Source: Mycobacteroides sp. LB1 (lineage in GTDB: Bacteria > Actinomycetota > Actinomycetes > Mycobacteriales > Mycobacteriaceae). From it: DNA of 64,000 nt. The position numbers and the translations under genes were made by a program. Each line of letters starts with the position of its first letter. The stretch's first letter is position 1. Below the pieces are notes generated by a model that was given only the letters and a program-made list of their open reading frames with translations, ran no database searches and was not told the origin of the DNA. The stretch lies in the NCBI RefSeq assembly GCF_013449725.1, contig NZ_JACCFF010000001.1, positions 186,001 to 250,000 on the forward strand, read 5' to 3'. Positions 45,926 through 56,778 of the stretch are shown piece by piece.

Positions 45926-46608
45926 GACACCCGCCACGTGCCCGCGAAGTACCCGACCCCGTACGGAGAACCTCGGTACAGGCACTGGGCCTGGACGAGA
46001 TCTGAGCCCACCAACCCGGCAAGCACCTGGTATGCGGCGCCCCCGGTGATGACGTCCGGCAGGCAGGTCAACGCGGCCGCGTCCCCGTGCGCGAGTGCAT
46101 CGGCAAGGGCCCGCTGCGCGCCTTCGGCCTCGGGCCGGTAGCCCCCGGGCGCCTTGTCTGTGAGGGTGTTGGCACCGTCGGCGATGATCAGAACGCCGAG
46201 CGCCTTGGCCTCGAAAGTCTCGATCTCGGTACGCAATGCCCGACCGAAAGCGATGCCGTCCCCGTCAGAGACACCGACAAGTCGCACCTCGACCTCGACA
46301 GCCGCGACGCGTTCGCGCAGCCATCCCGCGACCAGCACCGGTAGCGGCAGTTCGGCGGGCCTCGCGGCCAGCCCAATGACCGGGGCCGTCAGTGAAACGC
46401 GCACGTCAACCCCGTATCCGGCGAATGTGCCCGACATATCGCCGCCGTACCGGCCGTCCCCCACCCCGATGGCGATCCATTGGGTGGGCAAGCTTCGTGC
46501 TGCCGCGATTGCCGCCGCGCGCAGGTCGGCTGTTTCCTCGGCGGCCTCCCCGCCGAGCTCGGGCACGAGCAGCGGGGTTGACGGGCAGATCGCTATCGAC
46601 AGATTCAC
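45922..46608 (-). CDS. Class III extradiol dioxygenase-like protein (Rv2728c-like)
   Basis: A 228-residue protein with a start [19 protein letters not shown] resembling the LigB/MEMO fold, and [22 protein letters not shown] and [17 protein letters not shown] later. The usual His cluster of true dioxygenases is incomplete, so catalysis is doubtful. GTG 46608; overlaps miaA by 4 bp. Confidence 0.75.
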   Translation of the reverse strand: MNLSIAICPSTPLLVPELGGEAAEETADLRAAAIAAARSLPTQWIAIGVGDGRYGGDMSGTFAGYGVDVRVSLTAPVIGLAARPAELPLPVLVAGWLRERVAAVEVEVRLVGVSDGDGIAFGRALRTEIETFEAKALGVLIIADGANTLTDKAPGGYRPEAEGAQRALADALAHGDAAALTCLPDVITGGAAYQVLAGLVGSDLVQAQCLYRGSPYGVGYFAGTWRVS

Positions 46609-46612
46609 GACG

Positions 46613-46750
46613 CTACGTGGCCTTCGGGGTCGGGGCTACGCCATTTCCCGTGGGGACGGCATGCGCGGTGCGCTGGTGAACGACATCGCCGAATGCGACA
46701 CAGGCCGCGGCTCCAACGGCGAGGGCCGACGCGATATCCGCCTCGGACAT
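46613..46750 (-). CDS. Small ORF upstream of the Rv2728c-like gene
   Basis: A 45-codon frame starting ATG 46750 with an excellent ribosome site (AGGAGG, 6 bp before the ATG), reading MSEADIASALAVGAAACVAF and then a hydrophilic tail ending TPKAT. Its TAG stop is 4 bp from the GTG of the next gene, so it would be first in the Rv2728c-miaA-dapF operon. Slightly hydrophobic N-terminal helix. I do not recognise it. Confidence 0.5.
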   Translation of the reverse strand: MSEADIASALAVGAAACVAFGDVVHQRTAHAVPTGNGVAPTPKAT

Positions 46751-46875
46751 CGCGACCTCCTCGCGGAATCATCTGGCATATGTTCGCCGTGTGGCGATGA
46801 CACCTGTTTGAATGAACGGTGTAGTGAGCTTACGGGCGCCGTGTTGCGCGGCAACAATTGTAGGAAGAGGTTTCG

Positions 46876-48255
46876 ATGCCGGATCAGTCATCACAGCACG
46901 ACAGTGTTGCTCCCGCCCCCCAGCCCGGAGTTGCTCCTGGCCCCCAGCCCGGAGCTGCACCCGTCCCCCGGCCCGGGCCGAAACCTCATCCGATGCCGCG
47001 GCGTCCCGCGGCGACGGCGCCCGCTCCAGCAGCCCACCATGTTGATCCGCACAAGTTCGGCCGCGTGGATGACGACGGCTCCGTCTGGCTGATCACGAGC
47101 GCCGGCGAGCGTCAGATCGGATCGTGGCAGGCCGGAGACGCCGACGCCGCATATACGCATTTCGGCCGTCGATTCGAAGACCTGGAGACGGAGATCCAGC
47201 TGCTGGAGCTGCGGCTCGGCTCCGGTTCGGGCGATGCACGCAAGATCAAGACCGCTGCCGAGCACCTCGCGGCGACGCTGCCGACCGCCGCCGTCCTAGG
47301 CGATGTCGACGCGCTCTCGGCGCGGCTGTCAGCACTCCTCGAGTCCGCGAACACGCAGGCCGCAGCGATGCGCGCGCAACGCGATGAGGCCCGCTCGGCG
47401 AGCGTTTCCCGCAAGGAGGAGCTCGCCGCCGAAGCCGAGGAGCTCGCCAACAACTCCACGCAGTGGAAGACGGCTGGCGATCGGATTCGAGCCATTCTCG
47501 ACGAGTGGAAATCCATCCACGGCGTCGACCGCAAGACCGACGATGCACTGTGGAAGCGGTACTCGGCGGCACGCGAGACGTTCAACCGCAGGCGCGGCGG
47601 GCACTTCGCCGAAATGGACCGCGACCGTGCCGGGGCTCGGGAGAAGAAGGAAGAGCTCTGCAAGCGAGCCGAAGCACTCTCGGACTCCACCGACTGGGGT
47701 GCCACCGCGGCGACATTCCGGAGTCTGCTCAATGACTGGAAGGCCGCCGGACGGGCGCCTAGGGAGACCGACGACACCCTGTGGCACCGCTTCAAAGCCG
47801 CCCAGGACAAATTCTTCTCGGCCCGCAACGCCGAATCCGCTTCCCGCGATGCCGAATTCGTGGCCAACGCGGACGCCAAGCGTGCACTGCTGGTGGCGGC
47901 GGAGAAGATCGATGTGGACGCCGATGTGGACGCCGCTCGGACGGCGTTGCGCACCATCGGCGATAAGTGGGATGCCATCGGAAAGGTGCCGCGCGAGCAG
48001 CAGACCGATCTGGAAAGACGGATGCGCGCGGTGGAGAAGAAGGTGCGCGAGGCCGGCGAAACCGGCTGGGGCGATCCCGAGGCGGAGGCGCGCGCCGAGC
48101 AGTTCCGGGACCGCGCACGGCAGTTCGAGGAGCAGGCCACCAAGGCGGAGGCCGCCGGTAAGACCAAGGATGCCGAAAAGGCTCGGGCCAGCGCCAAGCA
48201 GTGGCAGGAATGGGCCGACGCGGCCGTTGCCGCCGTCAAGAGCCGGTCGCGCTAG
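46876..48255 (+). CDS. DUF349 coiled protein (Rv2731-like)
   Basis: A 459-residue protein. Residues 1-60 are Pro/Ala-rich with [17 protein letters not shown], followed by a conserved [20 protein letters not shown] domain and at least three DUF349 helical repeats (each with D-x-L-W-x-R/H-F/Y at the end of a W-K-x-x-G helix: [31 protein letters not shown]). DUF349 proteins may act at the ribosome or in division. Its stop shares CTAG with the convergent gene. Confidence 0.85.
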   Translation: MPDQSSQHDSVAPAPQPGVAPGPQPGAAPVPRPGPKPHPMPRRPAATAPAPAAHHVDPHKFGRVDDDGSVWLITSAGERQIGSWQAGDADAAYTHFGRRFEDLETEIQLLELRLGSGSGDARKIKTAAEHLAATLPTAAVLGDVDALSARLSALLESANTQAAAMRAQRDEARSASVSRKEELAAEAEELANNSTQWKTAGDRIRAILDEWKSIHGVDRKTDDALWKRYSAARETFNRRRGGHFAEMDRDRAGAREKKEELCKRAEALSDSTDWGATAATFRSLLNDWKAAGRAPRETDDTLWHRFKAAQDKFFSARNAESASRDAEFVANADAKRALLVAAEKIDVDADVDAARTALRTIGDKWDAIGKVPREQQTDLERRMRAVEKKVREAGETGWGDPEAEARAEQFRDRARQFEEQATKAEAAGKTKDAEKARASAKQWQEWADAAVAAVKSRSR

Positions 48256-48863
48256 TTCGGTTCCTCGTCGTCCCCGAAGGCGTCGTCGAGGAAGGTGCGC
48301 TTATCGCGCTGCGCGGCCTCGCGCCGCTGCTGCTCGGCTGCCAGCTGCACCGCGGTGCGTGACCACACCACACGCGCCCAGTGGAAGGTCAACAGGATGA
48401 CCGAAATCCACGCGACCACCAAACCGATACCCGGACCCGGATGTCCGGCCCCGGCGGTCTGACGCGTCCAAATCGCCAGCATGCCAATCACGCTGGCGAC
48501 GAATGAGCCCGCCAGTGCAATCCAGGACAGCACCCATCGGCGGGTCAACAACGCCAGCATCGAAAAGCCGACGCCGAAGACCATCGCGAGCCACACGAAG
48601 ATCCGGGATGGCACCCGCACGGATTCCTGATCGGCGATCGCACCGTTGACGAGGACGTCGAATCCCCTGGCGTGACCGGTATGCGGCAGCACGAAGGTCA
48701 GCAGCAGCACAAAGACCAGGACGGCCACCACCAGCGCGCGAGCACCCGGATCGATCTCGCCCGCGACTTTCCGCTCCGCCGCGTCGATCTCCTGGCGGAA
48801 CTCCTCGAATTCGGCGTCGTCTTTATCGGGTCCGGACTCATTACGTTCAGCACCATCATTCAC
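48252..48863 (-). CDS. Conserved membrane protein (Rv2732c-like)
   Basis: A 203-residue protein with an acidic N-terminal segment and four transmembrane helices ([70 protein letters not shown]), plus a cytosolic charged tail. GTG 48863 overlaps the miaB stop by 4 bp. Function unknown. Confidence 0.82.
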   Translation of the reverse strand: MNDGAERNESGPDKDDAEFEEFRQEIDAAERKVAGEIDPGARALVVAVLVFVLLLTFVLPHTGHARGFDVLVNGAIADQESVRVPSRIFVWLAMVFGVGFSMLALLTRRWVLSWIALAGSFVASVIGMLAIWTRQTAGAGHPGPGIGLVVAWISVILLTFHWARVVWSRTAVQLAAEQQRREAAQRDKRTFLDDAFGDDEEPN

Positions 48864-50386
48864 AGCCCGCACCCTGCAACCTCAATCTTTGGTGGCGCAC
48901 CGATTGCCGGCATCCCCAAGCTCGTCTCTCCGCCGGTTCCTGGTGTGCCCGGCTTCTTTCCGGATTCGTGCGCATCGCCCGCCTGGGTGCGCCGGTGGCT
49001 CAGCAGTCCCCCATCGGCGATCAGGTGATGCGGCGCTGCCCCGGTGACCTCGACGGTGACGATATCTCCGGGACGCAGGTCGCCGTTGAGCTGCCCCTGC
49101 GGCCGGAAGTGCACCAGACGACCGTCGCGGGCGCGACCACTCATCCGGGCGGTCGCACCATTCTTGCGGCCCTCACCGGTGGCGATCAGCAGTTCGACCT
49201 CGCGGCCGATCTGCCGTTGATTCTCTTCCAGGGTGATGGACTCTTGCAGCTCGATGAGCCGCTCGTACCGTTCCTGCACAACGGCTTTCGGCAGCTGATC
49301 GGGGAATTCGGCCGCCGGGGTGCCCGGGCGGATCGAGTACTGAAATGTGAAGGCGCTGGAGAACCGGGCGCGACGCACGACCTCAAGTGTCTGCTCGAAA
49401 TCCTCTTCGGTTTCGCCGGGGAAGCCGACGATGATGTCGGTGGTGATGGCGGCGTCCGGCATCGCCGCCCGCACGGTGTCGATGATCGACAGGAAGCGCT
49501 CCGACCGATAGGAACGGCGCATCGCCTTGAGGATGCGGTCCGAACCCGATTGCAGCGGCATGTGCAGCTGTGGGCACACGTTCGGGGTCTGCGCCATCGC
49601 CTCGATGACGTCGTTGGTGAATTCGGCCGGGTGTGGCGAGGTGAACCGCACCCGCTCGAGACCCTCGATGCGACCGCAGGCGCGCAGCAGGTCGGCGAAA
49701 GCTCCACGGTCGCGGGGAATTTCAGGATCGGCGAAATTGATGCCATATGCGTTGACGTTTTGGCCGAGCAGCGTCACTTCCAGCACACCCTGGTCCACCA
49801 GCGTCTGCACCTCGGCGAGGATATCGCCGGGACGGCGGTCGATCTCCTTGCCGCGCAAAGAGGGAACGATGCAGAAGGTGCAGGTGTTGTTGCAGCCCAC
49901 CGATATCGACACCCAGGCGGCATAGGCCGACTCGCGGGTCGCGGGCAGTGCCGACGGAAAATGTTCGAGGGCCTCGACGATCTCGACCTGGGCCTCTTTG
50001 TTGTGGCGCGCACGCTCCAGCAGGGTCGGCAACGACCCGATGTTGTGGGTGCCGAAGACGACGTCGACCCACGGCGCCTTTTTCAGCATGCCCTCGCGGT
50101 CCTTTTGCGCGAGGCATCCGCCAACGGCGATCTGCATGTTCGGGTTGGCTGCCTTGCGCGGCGCGAGGTGACTGATGTTTCCGTACAGCTTGTTGTCCGC
50201 GTTCTCGCGCACGGCGCAGGTGTTGAAGATGACGATATCGGCGTCGGTGCCCTCGGGGGCTTTCGCGTATCCGGCCGCATCCAGCAGACCCGACACCCGC
50301 TCGGAGTCGTGCACATTCATCTGGCAGCCGTAGGTGCGGACCTGGTACGTGCGGACCTCCGAATCGGAAGTCACGGAACTGGTCAC
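48860..50386 (-). CDS. miaB: tRNA methylthiotransferase MiaB
   Basis: A 508-residue radical-SAM enzyme that adds methylthio to i6A37 of tRNA. The N-terminal UPF0004 domain has cysteines in [23 protein letters not shown] and VGGCLAQKD (second cluster). The radical-SAM triad is in [13 protein letters not shown], and a C-terminal TRAM domain follows. The last 50 residues are a Pro/Gly-rich extension. Works downstream of MiaA. Confidence 0.96.
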   Translation of the reverse strand: MTSSVTSDSEVRTYQVRTYGCQMNVHDSERVSGLLDAAGYAKAPEGTDADIVIFNTCAVRENADNKLYGNISHLAPRKAANPNMQIAVGGCLAQKDREGMLKKAPWVDVVFGTHNIGSLPTLLERARHNKEAQVEIVEALEHFPSALPATRESAYAAWVSISVGCNNTCTFCIVPSLRGKEIDRRPGDILAEVQTLVDQGVLEVTLLGQNVNAYGINFADPEIPRDRGAFADLLRACGRIEGLERVRFTSPHPAEFTNDVIEAMAQTPNVCPQLHMPLQSGSDRILKAMRRSYRSERFLSIIDTVRAAMPDAAITTDIIVGFPGETEEDFEQTLEVVRRARFSSAFTFQYSIRPGTPAAEFPDQLPKAVVQERYERLIELQESITLEENQRQIGREVELLIATGEGRKNGATARMSGRARDGRLVHFRPQGQLNGDLRPGDIVTVEVTGAAPHHLIADGGLLSHRRTQAGDAHESGKKPGTPGTGGETSLGMPAIGAPPKIEVAGCGL

Positions 50387-50409
50387 CGACTTATGGTACG
50401 TGCCCTGGC

Positions 50410-50823
50410 TCAGACAGATTCCCGGCCGAGCTCACGCGGAGTTCGGGCCCATTTGTCCAGCTCACAGGCATAAGTCAGCATGGCCACAACTGCGCAGCCA
50501 AGGAAAAACCAGTTCTGCGCCTTGTTCGGCTCCACGATGACGTCACGCAGAAACATGACAGCGGCCGCGATCGCCATGATGGCGAAGCCAACCCAAGCCG
50601 CCAGCGTGCGCGTCCAGCTGCGATGGCACGAACCTTCTGGCCCTAAGAGAGCCATCCCGATTTCCGCAATGCACACCACCGCCACGACCAGTCCACCAAG
50701 GACATTGCCTGCAACGGCAAGCCAGCCGAAAACATCAGTCGCGTTATGAGCGGCGACATACGCCCCGGCAATGAATGAAGACATTGCAACGGTGACAACC
50801 ACAGCGAGTCCGAACAGCCTCAT
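50410..50823 (-). CDS. Small four-helix membrane protein
   Basis: A 137-residue integral membrane protein starting [20 protein letters not shown], with three further hydrophobic segments and a soluble end. No family recognised. Its ATG overlaps the stop of the upstream membrane gene by 4 bp. Confidence 0.6.
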   Translation of the reverse strand: MRLFGLAVVVTVAMSSFIAGAYVAAHNATDVFGWLAVAGNVLGGLVVAVVCIAEIGMALLGPEGSCHRSWTRTLAAWVGFAIMAIAAAVMFLRDVIVEPNKAQNWFFLGCAVVAMLTYACELDKWARTPRELGRESV

Positions 50824-51287
50824 GTTTGACGCTCTGGCACACGCCAGCCCTGCCACCAATCGTCGATGCTGCAGACGGCGTTCACACCCATCCATATCCA
50901 CCAGCCGGCCAACACCCACGACTCTGGGAGCTCGGGCTCCGCGAATGCTCCGCGAACAGTCACGACGACGATGACCCCGATCAGCCCGATAACGATCGCG
51001 AACGAGATATCTCGCCTGGGCCGCGGCCGATCGAGGATCTCGCTGCCTCTGAGATGCCGCCCCCCATCGACAGTCACCTGCCCCGATGGCGTGACTAAGC
51101 GCATTAGCGAGCTGGGCAGCAAGCACAACCCGAAAACCAGCCCAAGACTCGCCATAATCCAGCCCCAGGAAGTTGCCCCATCTACCACTGCGACTGGAAA
51201 AGAAGCGATGAACAGAACGGATGCCAGGACCGTTGCGAACGCCCTGATTCGCGGGCCTTCAAAGGAAGGCCGTCGTCGCGTCCACAT
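50820..51287 (-). CDS. Membrane protein of unknown function
   Basis: A 155-residue protein with two N-terminal helices ([20 protein letters not shown] and [20 protein letters not shown]), a cytosolic loop and a further pair of helices, ending [14 protein letters not shown]. Operon partner of the 137-residue membrane protein. I recognise no family; the pair looks accessory, inserted between miaB and the gluA operon. Confidence 0.6.
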   Translation of the reverse strand: MWTRRRPSFEGPRIRAFATVLASVLFIASFPVAVVDGATSWGWIMASLGLVFGLCLLPSSLMRLVTPSGQVTVDGGRHLRGSEILDRPRPRRDISFAIVIGLIGVIVVVTVRGAFAEPELPESWVLAGWWIWMGVNAVCSIDDWWQGWRVPERQT

Positions 51288-51409
51288 GGACTCAGTATCG
51301 CAGATGTTTGCTGAGGCCGATCACACGGTGCACCGGGTCGCCCGCCGTCGAATTCGCCTACCCATTCGTTCCACCCTGCAAAACTGTGAGGAACCCGTAT
51401 GGTCTGACC

Positions 51410-52198
51410 ATGCCGGTGAGCACCGACACATCAACGAGCGGGGAAAACGCCTCCGCAACAAGTGCCCCAATGATCTCTCTTGAGCATGTCGACAAGCATT
51501 TCGGCGAGTTGCACGTCCTCAAGGACATCACCCTCGAAATCCCACGCGGTCAGGTCGTCGTCATCCTCGGGCCATCCGGTTCGGGTAAGTCGACGCTGTG
51601 CCGGACTATCAACCGTCTCGAACCCATCGACACCGGCACCATCCGGATCGACGGCGATGTGCTTCCCGAGGAGGGACGTGCGCTCGCCAACCTGCGAGCA
51701 GAGGTCGGCATGGTGTTCCAGTCGTTCAACCTTTTCTCGCACAAGACAATTCTCGACAACGTGACGCTTGCGCCGCTGAAAGTGCGCAAAAAGAACAAGG
51801 AATCCGCCCGCAAGCACGCGATGGAACTACTTGAGCGCGTCGGCATCGCGAGCCAGAAGGATAAGTACCCGGCGCAACTGTCCGGTGGGCAGCAGCAGCG
51901 CGTGGCCATCGCCCGGTCCCTGGCGATGGGCCCGAAGGTCATGCTCTTCGACGAGCCCACCTCGGCGCTGGACCCTGAGATGGTCAACGAGGTTCTCGAT
52001 GTCATGGTGGCGCTGGCCAAAGAGGGTATGACGATGCTGGTGGTCACCCATGAGATGGGCTTCGCCCGCAAGGCCGCGGATCGCATCATCTTCATGGCCG
52101 ACGGCGCCATCGTCGAGGACTCGGACCCGGAGAGCTTCTTCACCAATCCGCAGTCCGACCGCGCCAAGGACTTCCTCAGCAAGATCCTCGGACACTGA
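51410..52198 (+). CDS. gluA: Glutamate ABC transporter ATP-binding protein
   Basis: A 262-residue PAAT-family ATPase: Walker [11 protein letters not shown]-loop [10 protein letters not shown], signature [16 protein letters not shown], Walker [15 protein letters not shown] and His-switch THEMG. ATG 51410 is 6 bp after TATGGT, indicating a leaderless message. First gene of gluABCD; spacing to gluB is a 1-bp overlap. Confidence 0.94.
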   Translation: MPVSTDTSTSGENASATSAPMISLEHVDKHFGELHVLKDITLEIPRGQVVVILGPSGSGKSTLCRTINRLEPIDTGTIRIDGDVLPEEGRALANLRAEVGMVFQSFNLFSHKTILDNVTLAPLKVRKKNKESARKHAMELLERVGIASQKDKYPAQLSGGQQQRVAIARSLAMGPKVMLFDEPTSALDPEMVNEVLDVMVALAKEGMTMLVVTHEMGFARKAADRIIFMADGAIVEDSDPESFFTNPQSDRAKDFLSKILGH

Positions 52199-53184
52199 TG
52201 CGGCGGCACACCGCACTGGTGGCGGCTGTGGCCTTGGTTGCCACCCTGATCAGCTCCTGCGGCAGCAATGAGCCCCGGCAGCTGCTCGAATCGATCCGCG
52301 GCGGCACCGTCATCCTCGGCACCAAATTCGATCAGCCCGGGGTGGGCCTGCAACACCCCGACAAGAAGATGAGCGGATTCGACGTCAAGGTTTCCGAGTA
52401 CGTCGTCAACGCCATCGCCGACGAGTTCGGTGTCAAACACCCAACCATCCGCTGGTACGAGACGCCCTCGGCACAGCGCGAACAGCTCATCGACAACGGC
52501 ACTGTAGACATGATCGCCGGGAGCTACTCGGTCAACTACAGCCGAGCCCAGAAGGTGTCGTTCGCCGGCCCGTATCTCATTACCTACCAAGGGCTCCTGG
52601 TACGCAAGGAGGATGACTCGCTGACCAAACTGGATGATCTGAACCGGGGCAAGAAGCTCTGTTCGGTATCCGGCTCAACGCCCGCGCAGAACGTCAAGAA
52701 CCTGCTGGCGGGCACCCAGCTGCAGGAGTTCGACTCGTACTCCTCCTGCGTGGAGGCACTGCGACGAGGCAAGGTCGACGCCCTCACCACCGACGAGACC
52801 ATTCTGGCCGGCTACGCCAAACGCTACGAGGGCGAGTTCAAGCTGATTCAGATGAACTACGAGCTGAGCCAGCCGTTATGTATCGGGAAACCCAAGAAGC
52901 AGAAGAAGAACGGCGACCCGTTCTCCAGGGAGGTCTACGGGATCGGTCTCGCCAAGGGCGATACTGCCGCCATCGAGGCCATCGACCGGGCGCTCGACAA
53001 GATGATCGCTAGCGGAGCCTGGGACGCCGATCTACGGGACGCACTCGGCGACAGCACGATCGATGATTGGGAGAAGCGCGCCGAGAGCGGCACTTACGGT
53101 CTGCGGCCCGATCCCTCCCCGGCCGCGATCGAGAAGATCACCGGTGTCAAGCCCGCCGCCGACAAGGCTTGTGAGGCCGCATGA
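52198..53184 (+). CDS. gluB: Glutamate-binding lipoprotein
   Basis: A 328-residue solute-binding lipoprotein. The signal peptide ends in the lipobox LISSC (Cys 21), followed by the PBP fold with GTKFDQPGVGLQHPD, MSGFDVKVSEYVVNAIADE and DMIAGSYSVNYSRAQKVSFAGPY. Presents glutamate or a similar acidic amino acid to the permeases. Confidence 0.92.
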   Translation: MRRHTALVAAVALVATLISSCGSNEPRQLLESIRGGTVILGTKFDQPGVGLQHPDKKMSGFDVKVSEYVVNAIADEFGVKHPTIRWYETPSAQREQLIDNGTVDMIAGSYSVNYSRAQKVSFAGPYLITYQGLLVRKEDDSLTKLDDLNRGKKLCSVSGSTPAQNVKNLLAGTQLQEFDSYSSCVEALRRGKVDALTTDETILAGYAKRYEGEFKLIQMNYELSQPLCIGKPKKQKKNGDPFSREVYGIGLAKGDTAAIEAIDRALDKMIASGAWDADLRDALGDSTIDDWEKRAESGTYGLRPDPSPAAIEKITGVKPAADKACEAA

Positions 53185-53864
53185 ACGCGCTGTGGGCCAA
53201 CATGGGGTCGCAGCTGTGGCCTGCGTTCTGGACCACCATAAAATTGTCGTTCTTCTCCGCCGTCGGCGCGCTAATCTGGGGCACCGTCCTGGCGGGGCTC
53301 CGGGTATCGCCGGTGCCGATCATGCGAAGCTTCGGAACCTGGTACGTCAACATCATCCGCAATACCCCGCTGACGCTCATCATCATCTTCTGCTCGGTGG
53401 GCCTCTACCAGAATCTCGGCATCGCATTGGCTCCAGAGAATTCGACCTTCATCAAGAACAACAATTTCTGGCTGTCGGTCCTCGGGTTCGTCCTGTACAC
53501 AGCGACTTTCGTCTGCGAAACGCTGCGCTCTGGTTTCAACACCGTCCCGCTGGGTCAAGCCGAGGCCGCCCGGTCGCTGGGACTGTCGTTCATCAAGGTG
53601 CTCGGGCTGATCGTGCTACCGCAAGCAATACGGTCGGTGCTGGCGCCCATGGGTAGCGTGCTGATCGCGTTGGTGAAGAACACCTCGATCGCCTCCGCGA
53701 TCGGTGTCGCCGAGGCGGCCCTGCTGATGCGATCGGAGATCGAGCTATTCGCCGATCAGATCGTCTGGATCTTTCTCATCATCGCCGCCGGGTACATGGT
53801 GATCACGCTGACGATCGGGCTGACCTTCGGATACTTCGCACAGCGACTGGCGGTGAAGCGATGA
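53181..53864 (+). CDS. gluC: Glutamate ABC transporter permease
   Basis: A 227-residue permease with the HisM-type inner-membrane topology and the EAA-like loop [21 protein letters not shown] that contacts the ATPase. ATGA overlap with gluB. Confidence 0.92.
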   Translation: MNALWANMGSQLWPAFWTTIKLSFFSAVGALIWGTVLAGLRVSPVPIMRSFGTWYVNIIRNTPLTLIIIFCSVGLYQNLGIALAPENSTFIKNNNFWLSVLGFVLYTATFVCETLRSGFNTVPLGQAEAARSLGLSFIKVLGLIVLPQAIRSVLAPMGSVLIALVKNTSIASAIGVAEAALLMRSEIELFADQIVWIFLIIAAGYMVITLTIGLTFGYFAQRLAVKR

Positions 53865-54802
53865 GCAACAGCGCCACCGTCATGTACGACGCGCCCGGCC
53901 CCAAGGCCCGGGCTCTCAACCGTGTCATCACCGTGGTCTTCACCGCGCTGGTGATAGTGATTGCGGCATGGGTGATCTGGACCCTTAACGCCAACGAGCA
54001 GTTGACCGCCGAAAAGTGGTCGCCCTTCCTGCATCTGGATACGTGGACGACGTACATCCTGCCGGGGCTGCTCGGGACGGTCTCCGCCGCCGCGCTGTCC
54101 ATTGTCTTCGCCTTGGTGCTCGGTGCGGTGCTCGGTATCGGACGCCTATCTGATCACCGTGTGGTGCGCTGGGTTTCGGGTGCGTTGGTGGAGTTCTTCC
54201 GCGCTATCCCGGTGCTGATCCTGATGATTTTCTCCTACTACCTGTACGGGCAGCAGGCCGTCTTCCCCTCCGAGTACCTGGCGTTTACGGCGGTGGTGAC
54301 GGGCCTGACGTTGTACAACGGCTCGGTCATCGCCGAAATCCTGCGCTCGGGCATCCAGTCACTACCGAGTGGGCAGTCCGAGGCTGCGGTCGCTCTGGGC
54401 CTGCGCAAGTCACAGATGATGCGGCTCATCCTGCTCCCCCAGTCCATCGCCGCCATGCTGCCCGCGCTCATCTCGCAGATGGTCATCGCGTTGAAGGACT
54501 CCGCGCTGGGATATGCCTTCGGCTACATCGAGGTGGTGCGTTCGGGTATCCGCTCGGCGTCCTACTACGGGAACTATCTGCCCGCGCTGGTGGTGGTCGC
54601 GGTCATCATGATCGTCATCAACTTCGCATTGTCCTCGCTGGCCACCAATATCGAGCGTCAGCTGCGCGAGGGGCGAAAGAAGAAGAGCCTCTTGGAGGTT
54701 CCGCACGCACAGCCCGAACCGGGGTTGGTCACCAAGGATCTACTGGAGACCCGCGGCGTGGATCTCGCGCACAAAGATCTACGTCAGGACTACGGCGAGT
54801 AG
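53861..54802 (+). CDS. gluD: Glutamate ABC transporter permease
   Basis: A 313-residue second permease with EAA loop [20 protein letters not shown], a long N-terminal cytosolic stretch and a charged C-terminal tail of about 60 residues. It overlaps gluC by 4 bp. The operon lies between miaB and recX, the same place as gluABCD of Corynebacterium glutamicum, as I recall. Confidence 0.92.
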   Translation: MSNSATVMYDAPGPKARALNRVITVVFTALVIVIAAWVIWTLNANEQLTAEKWSPFLHLDTWTTYILPGLLGTVSAAALSIVFALVLGAVLGIGRLSDHRVVRWVSGALVEFFRAIPVLILMIFSYYLYGQQAVFPSEYLAFTAVVTGLTLYNGSVIAEILRSGIQSLPSGQSEAAVALGLRKSQMMRLILLPQSIAAMLPALISQMVIALKDSALGYAFGYIEVVRSGIRSASYYGNYLPALVVVAVIMIVINFALSSLATNIERQLREGRKKKSLLEVPHAQPEPGLVTKDLLETRGVDLAHKDLRQDYGE

Positions 54803-55252
54803 TCACTGGATCGGCAACGGTGATTCGTCACCTGCCGGACGCGGACCGAAGATGCGACGTTCTGCTTCGGCGATCGGAGTGTCGTTGATGCTGGCCTCAC
54901 GGCGTGACATCAACCCTTCGGGGGTGAACTCCCACAACTCATTGCCATAACTGCGCCACCACTGCCCGGCCTCGTCGTGCCACTCGTACTGGAAGCGGAC
55001 GGCCATCCGATTCTCTCGGAATCCCCAGAGTTCCTTACGTAACGCGTACCCGTTCTCCTTGGACCATTTGCGGGTCAGGAAGGCGACGATCTCGACGCGC
55101 CCGGTGATGAACTCATCGCGGTTGCGCCACAACGAATCCTCGGTGTAGGCGGCGGCGACATGCTCGGCGTCGCGTGTGTTCCAGGCATTCTCGGCGGCGC
55201 GGACCTTCTCGCGGGCGGAATCGATATCGAAGGGCGGAAGTGGTGGGCGCAT
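54803..55252 (-). CDS. NTF2-like DUF1348 protein
   Basis: A 149-residue SnoaL/NTF2-fold protein ([19 protein letters not shown] start, [35 protein letters not shown]). DUF1348 members are small ligand-binding or isomerase-like proteins. It directly abuts the gluD stop on the opposite strand. Last gene of a VOC-PNPOx-NTF2 operon. Confidence 0.85.
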   Translation of the reverse strand: MRPPLPPFDIDSAREKVRAAENAWNTRDAEHVAAAYTEDSLWRNRDEFITGRVEIVAFLTRKWSKENGYALRKELWGFRENRMAVRFQYEWHDEAGQWWRSYGNELWEFTPEGLMSRREASINDTPIAEAERRIFGPRPAGDESPLPIQ

Positions 55253-55279
55253 GCCATATCTCCTTGTCATATTTCGTTG

Positions 55280-56170
55280 TCAGAGCGGCGGATTGGCGGG
55301 CGATGGTTCAGCCTCCCCCCACCGTAGGGGGCTGGCATTGATCGTCTCGACAACCTCGTCGATGGTGAAGTCGACGGAGCATTGCGCGCCGGGAGCGAAG
55401 GTGCCCTCGTCCCAGTTCAAGCGCGCAGTTCCGGTGAGCTGCACTGCCGATCCGGTGTGCCAGTTCGGGATCAGCAGCCCACACTGCGGATCGACGTGCA
55501 GGTTCCCGAGCGTCATGAACATCGAGTTCCCCAGGTAATCGGGCCAACGTAACTCGTTCGGCGAGAGCACCTGCAGGAAACCGGGGTTGCCGCCGCGGTG
55601 GGATGCGTCGGCGTTGCCTTCTCCATCGGCGGTGCCGATGATGAAGGTGTCCGCTCTCGAGATGGTGCGCTGTTGTTCATCATTCAGGGAGGTTGCGCGG
55701 CGCGGTTCCCCGGGCAGTCCGGGGCCGATGCCTGAGATGTCACGACGCGCGATGTACTTGGGGCAGTTCGAATACACCTGATCGGTGGTGACGATGAGCC
55801 CCGCGCCCGCTGGCCGCGCCGTACCGTTGACGCGCATCCGGCGCCGACGCTGCGGCTGCAACGCGATCATGCCGATCTTTCGCTCCGACCGCAGCGCCTC
55901 GGCCAGTGGATCACCGAAAACCGGCACGCTGTCGATTGCGATGGTCCGGGTATCGGTGGCGTGCGCGAAGCCGGGTGGCCCGACGATCTGACTCGCCCAC
56001 ATCCGGTCGTCGCCATCCCGTGCCGACACGAACACCATCGGTTGGGCGGCCAGAAAGGCCGCCGCAACCTCCGGTATTTCCGTCGAGATGATCCGGCCGA
56101 CTCGAATAGCACTGCCGGACTGCCCCATTCGCCGTTGAACGGCGAGCTCGCCGACGTGATAGGTCATCAT
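55280..56170 (-). CDS. Pyridoxamine 5'-phosphate oxidase family (FMN/F420) protein
   Basis: A 296-residue protein with two split-barrel PNPOx-like modules: MVFVSARDGDDRMWASQIVG, VFGDPLAEALR in the first, and ADTFIIGTADGEGNADASHRGGNPGF in the second, then NSMFMTLGNLHVDPQCGLL. Such proteins bind flavin or F420. Starts one base before the upstream VOC stop region. Confidence 0.82.
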   Translation of the reverse strand: MMTYHVGELAVQRRMGQSGSAIRVGRIISTEIPEVAAAFLAAQPMVFVSARDGDDRMWASQIVGPPGFAHATDTRTIAIDSVPVFGDPLAEALRSERKIGMIALQPQRRRRMRVNGTARPAGAGLIVTTDQVYSNCPKYIARRDISGIGPGLPGEPRRATSLNDEQQRTISRADTFIIGTADGEGNADASHRGGNPGFLQVLSPNELRWPDYLGNSMFMTLGNLHVDPQCGLLIPNWHTGSAVQLTGTARLNWDEGTFAPGAQCSVDFTIDEVVETINASPLRWGEAEPSPANPPL

Positions 56171-56171
56171 C

Positions 56172-56633
56172 TCAGAAGAAGCCACATGTCGGTGCTTCGC
56201 CGGACGGCGCCGCATGCTGCTCGATACCCGCGGCCGCGAACACCTCAAGGCGAATCCCATCGGGGTCGGTGAAGAAGATCCCCCCAGAGGATGCACCTTC
56301 CTGATGGGCGACGACACCGTCGTGGACGAATACCGTCGATAGTTCCTTCAGCACCGCCTCTACCTCCTGCACCTGCTGCACCGAATCCACCTGGAACGAC
56401 AAATGGTGCAAGCCTGGCGTGGCCGCCGAGAATTCCCCACGGCTCTGTTCCCAAAGCGTCAGCACCGGGATGCCGTCGGATCCGAGGAACGCGAATCGCT
56501 GCGTGCCGTCTGCACGCAGAACGAGCTGGTCGAATCCGAATGCCTGACGATAGAACGCGACGGACCTCTCCAGGTCGCTGACGTTCAACCCGATGTGACC
56601 GGTGACCACCCGGGGTGCGATGGCAGTGCTCAT
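56172..56633 (-). CDS. VOC-family (glyoxalase/dioxygenase-like) protein
   Basis: A 153-residue one-domain VOC protein: GHIGLNVSDLERSVAFYRQAFGF, LHHLSFQVDSVQQVQEVEAVL, ending FFTDPDGIRLEVFAA with probable metal-binding His and Glu. ATG 56633. First gene of the minus-strand operon. The palindrome GATTACC-N8-GGTAATC lies 30-51 bp upstream. Confidence 0.85.
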   Translation of the reverse strand: MSTAIAPRVVTGHIGLNVSDLERSVAFYRQAFGFDQLVLRADGTQRFAFLGSDGIPVLTLWEQSRGEFSAATPGLHHLSFQVDSVQQVQEVEAVLKELSTVFVHDGVVAHQEGASSGGIFFTDPDGIRLEVFAAAGIEQHAAPSGEAPTCGFF

Positions 56634-56662
56634 GAACAAACCCTTCCTAACCGACAAATTAT

Positions 56663-56684
56663 GATTACCAGTTAGAAGGTAATC
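56663..56684. promoter_or_regulatory. Palindromic operator between the VOC operon and the CGNR gene
   Basis: GATTACC (56663-56669) and GGTAATC (56678-56684), perfect 7-bp arms with an 8-bp spacer. Likely site for the divergently encoded CGNR regulator. ACCAGTTAG here is partly repeated nearby as ATCAGTTAG. Confidence 0.6.
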
Positions 56685-56778
56685 GTCAGCCGGAAGCATT
56701 GTCAACCGTCTATCTGGTTTTATCAGTTAGACTTTGTGGCACACACTCTCCCCAAGAGGAGGCGGCTAACCTCAGGCC

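Noticed and set aside
46636..46857. 73-codon minus-strand frame before the DUF349 gene
   Set aside because: It is Arg/Ser-rich with no ribosome site, and it overlaps in another frame the better-supported 45-codon ORF with an AGGAGG site.
49250..49266. Sequence resembling a reverse-strand copy of the 21-bp dispersed motif
   Set aside because: Similarity is limited to about 13 bases encoding a conserved MiaB stretch (ERLIEL) and the flanks differ.
56760..56778. GGCTAACCT near the CGNR gene as an IdeR iron box
   Set aside because: Only half of the iron-box palindrome is present and there is no iron-related gene nearby.
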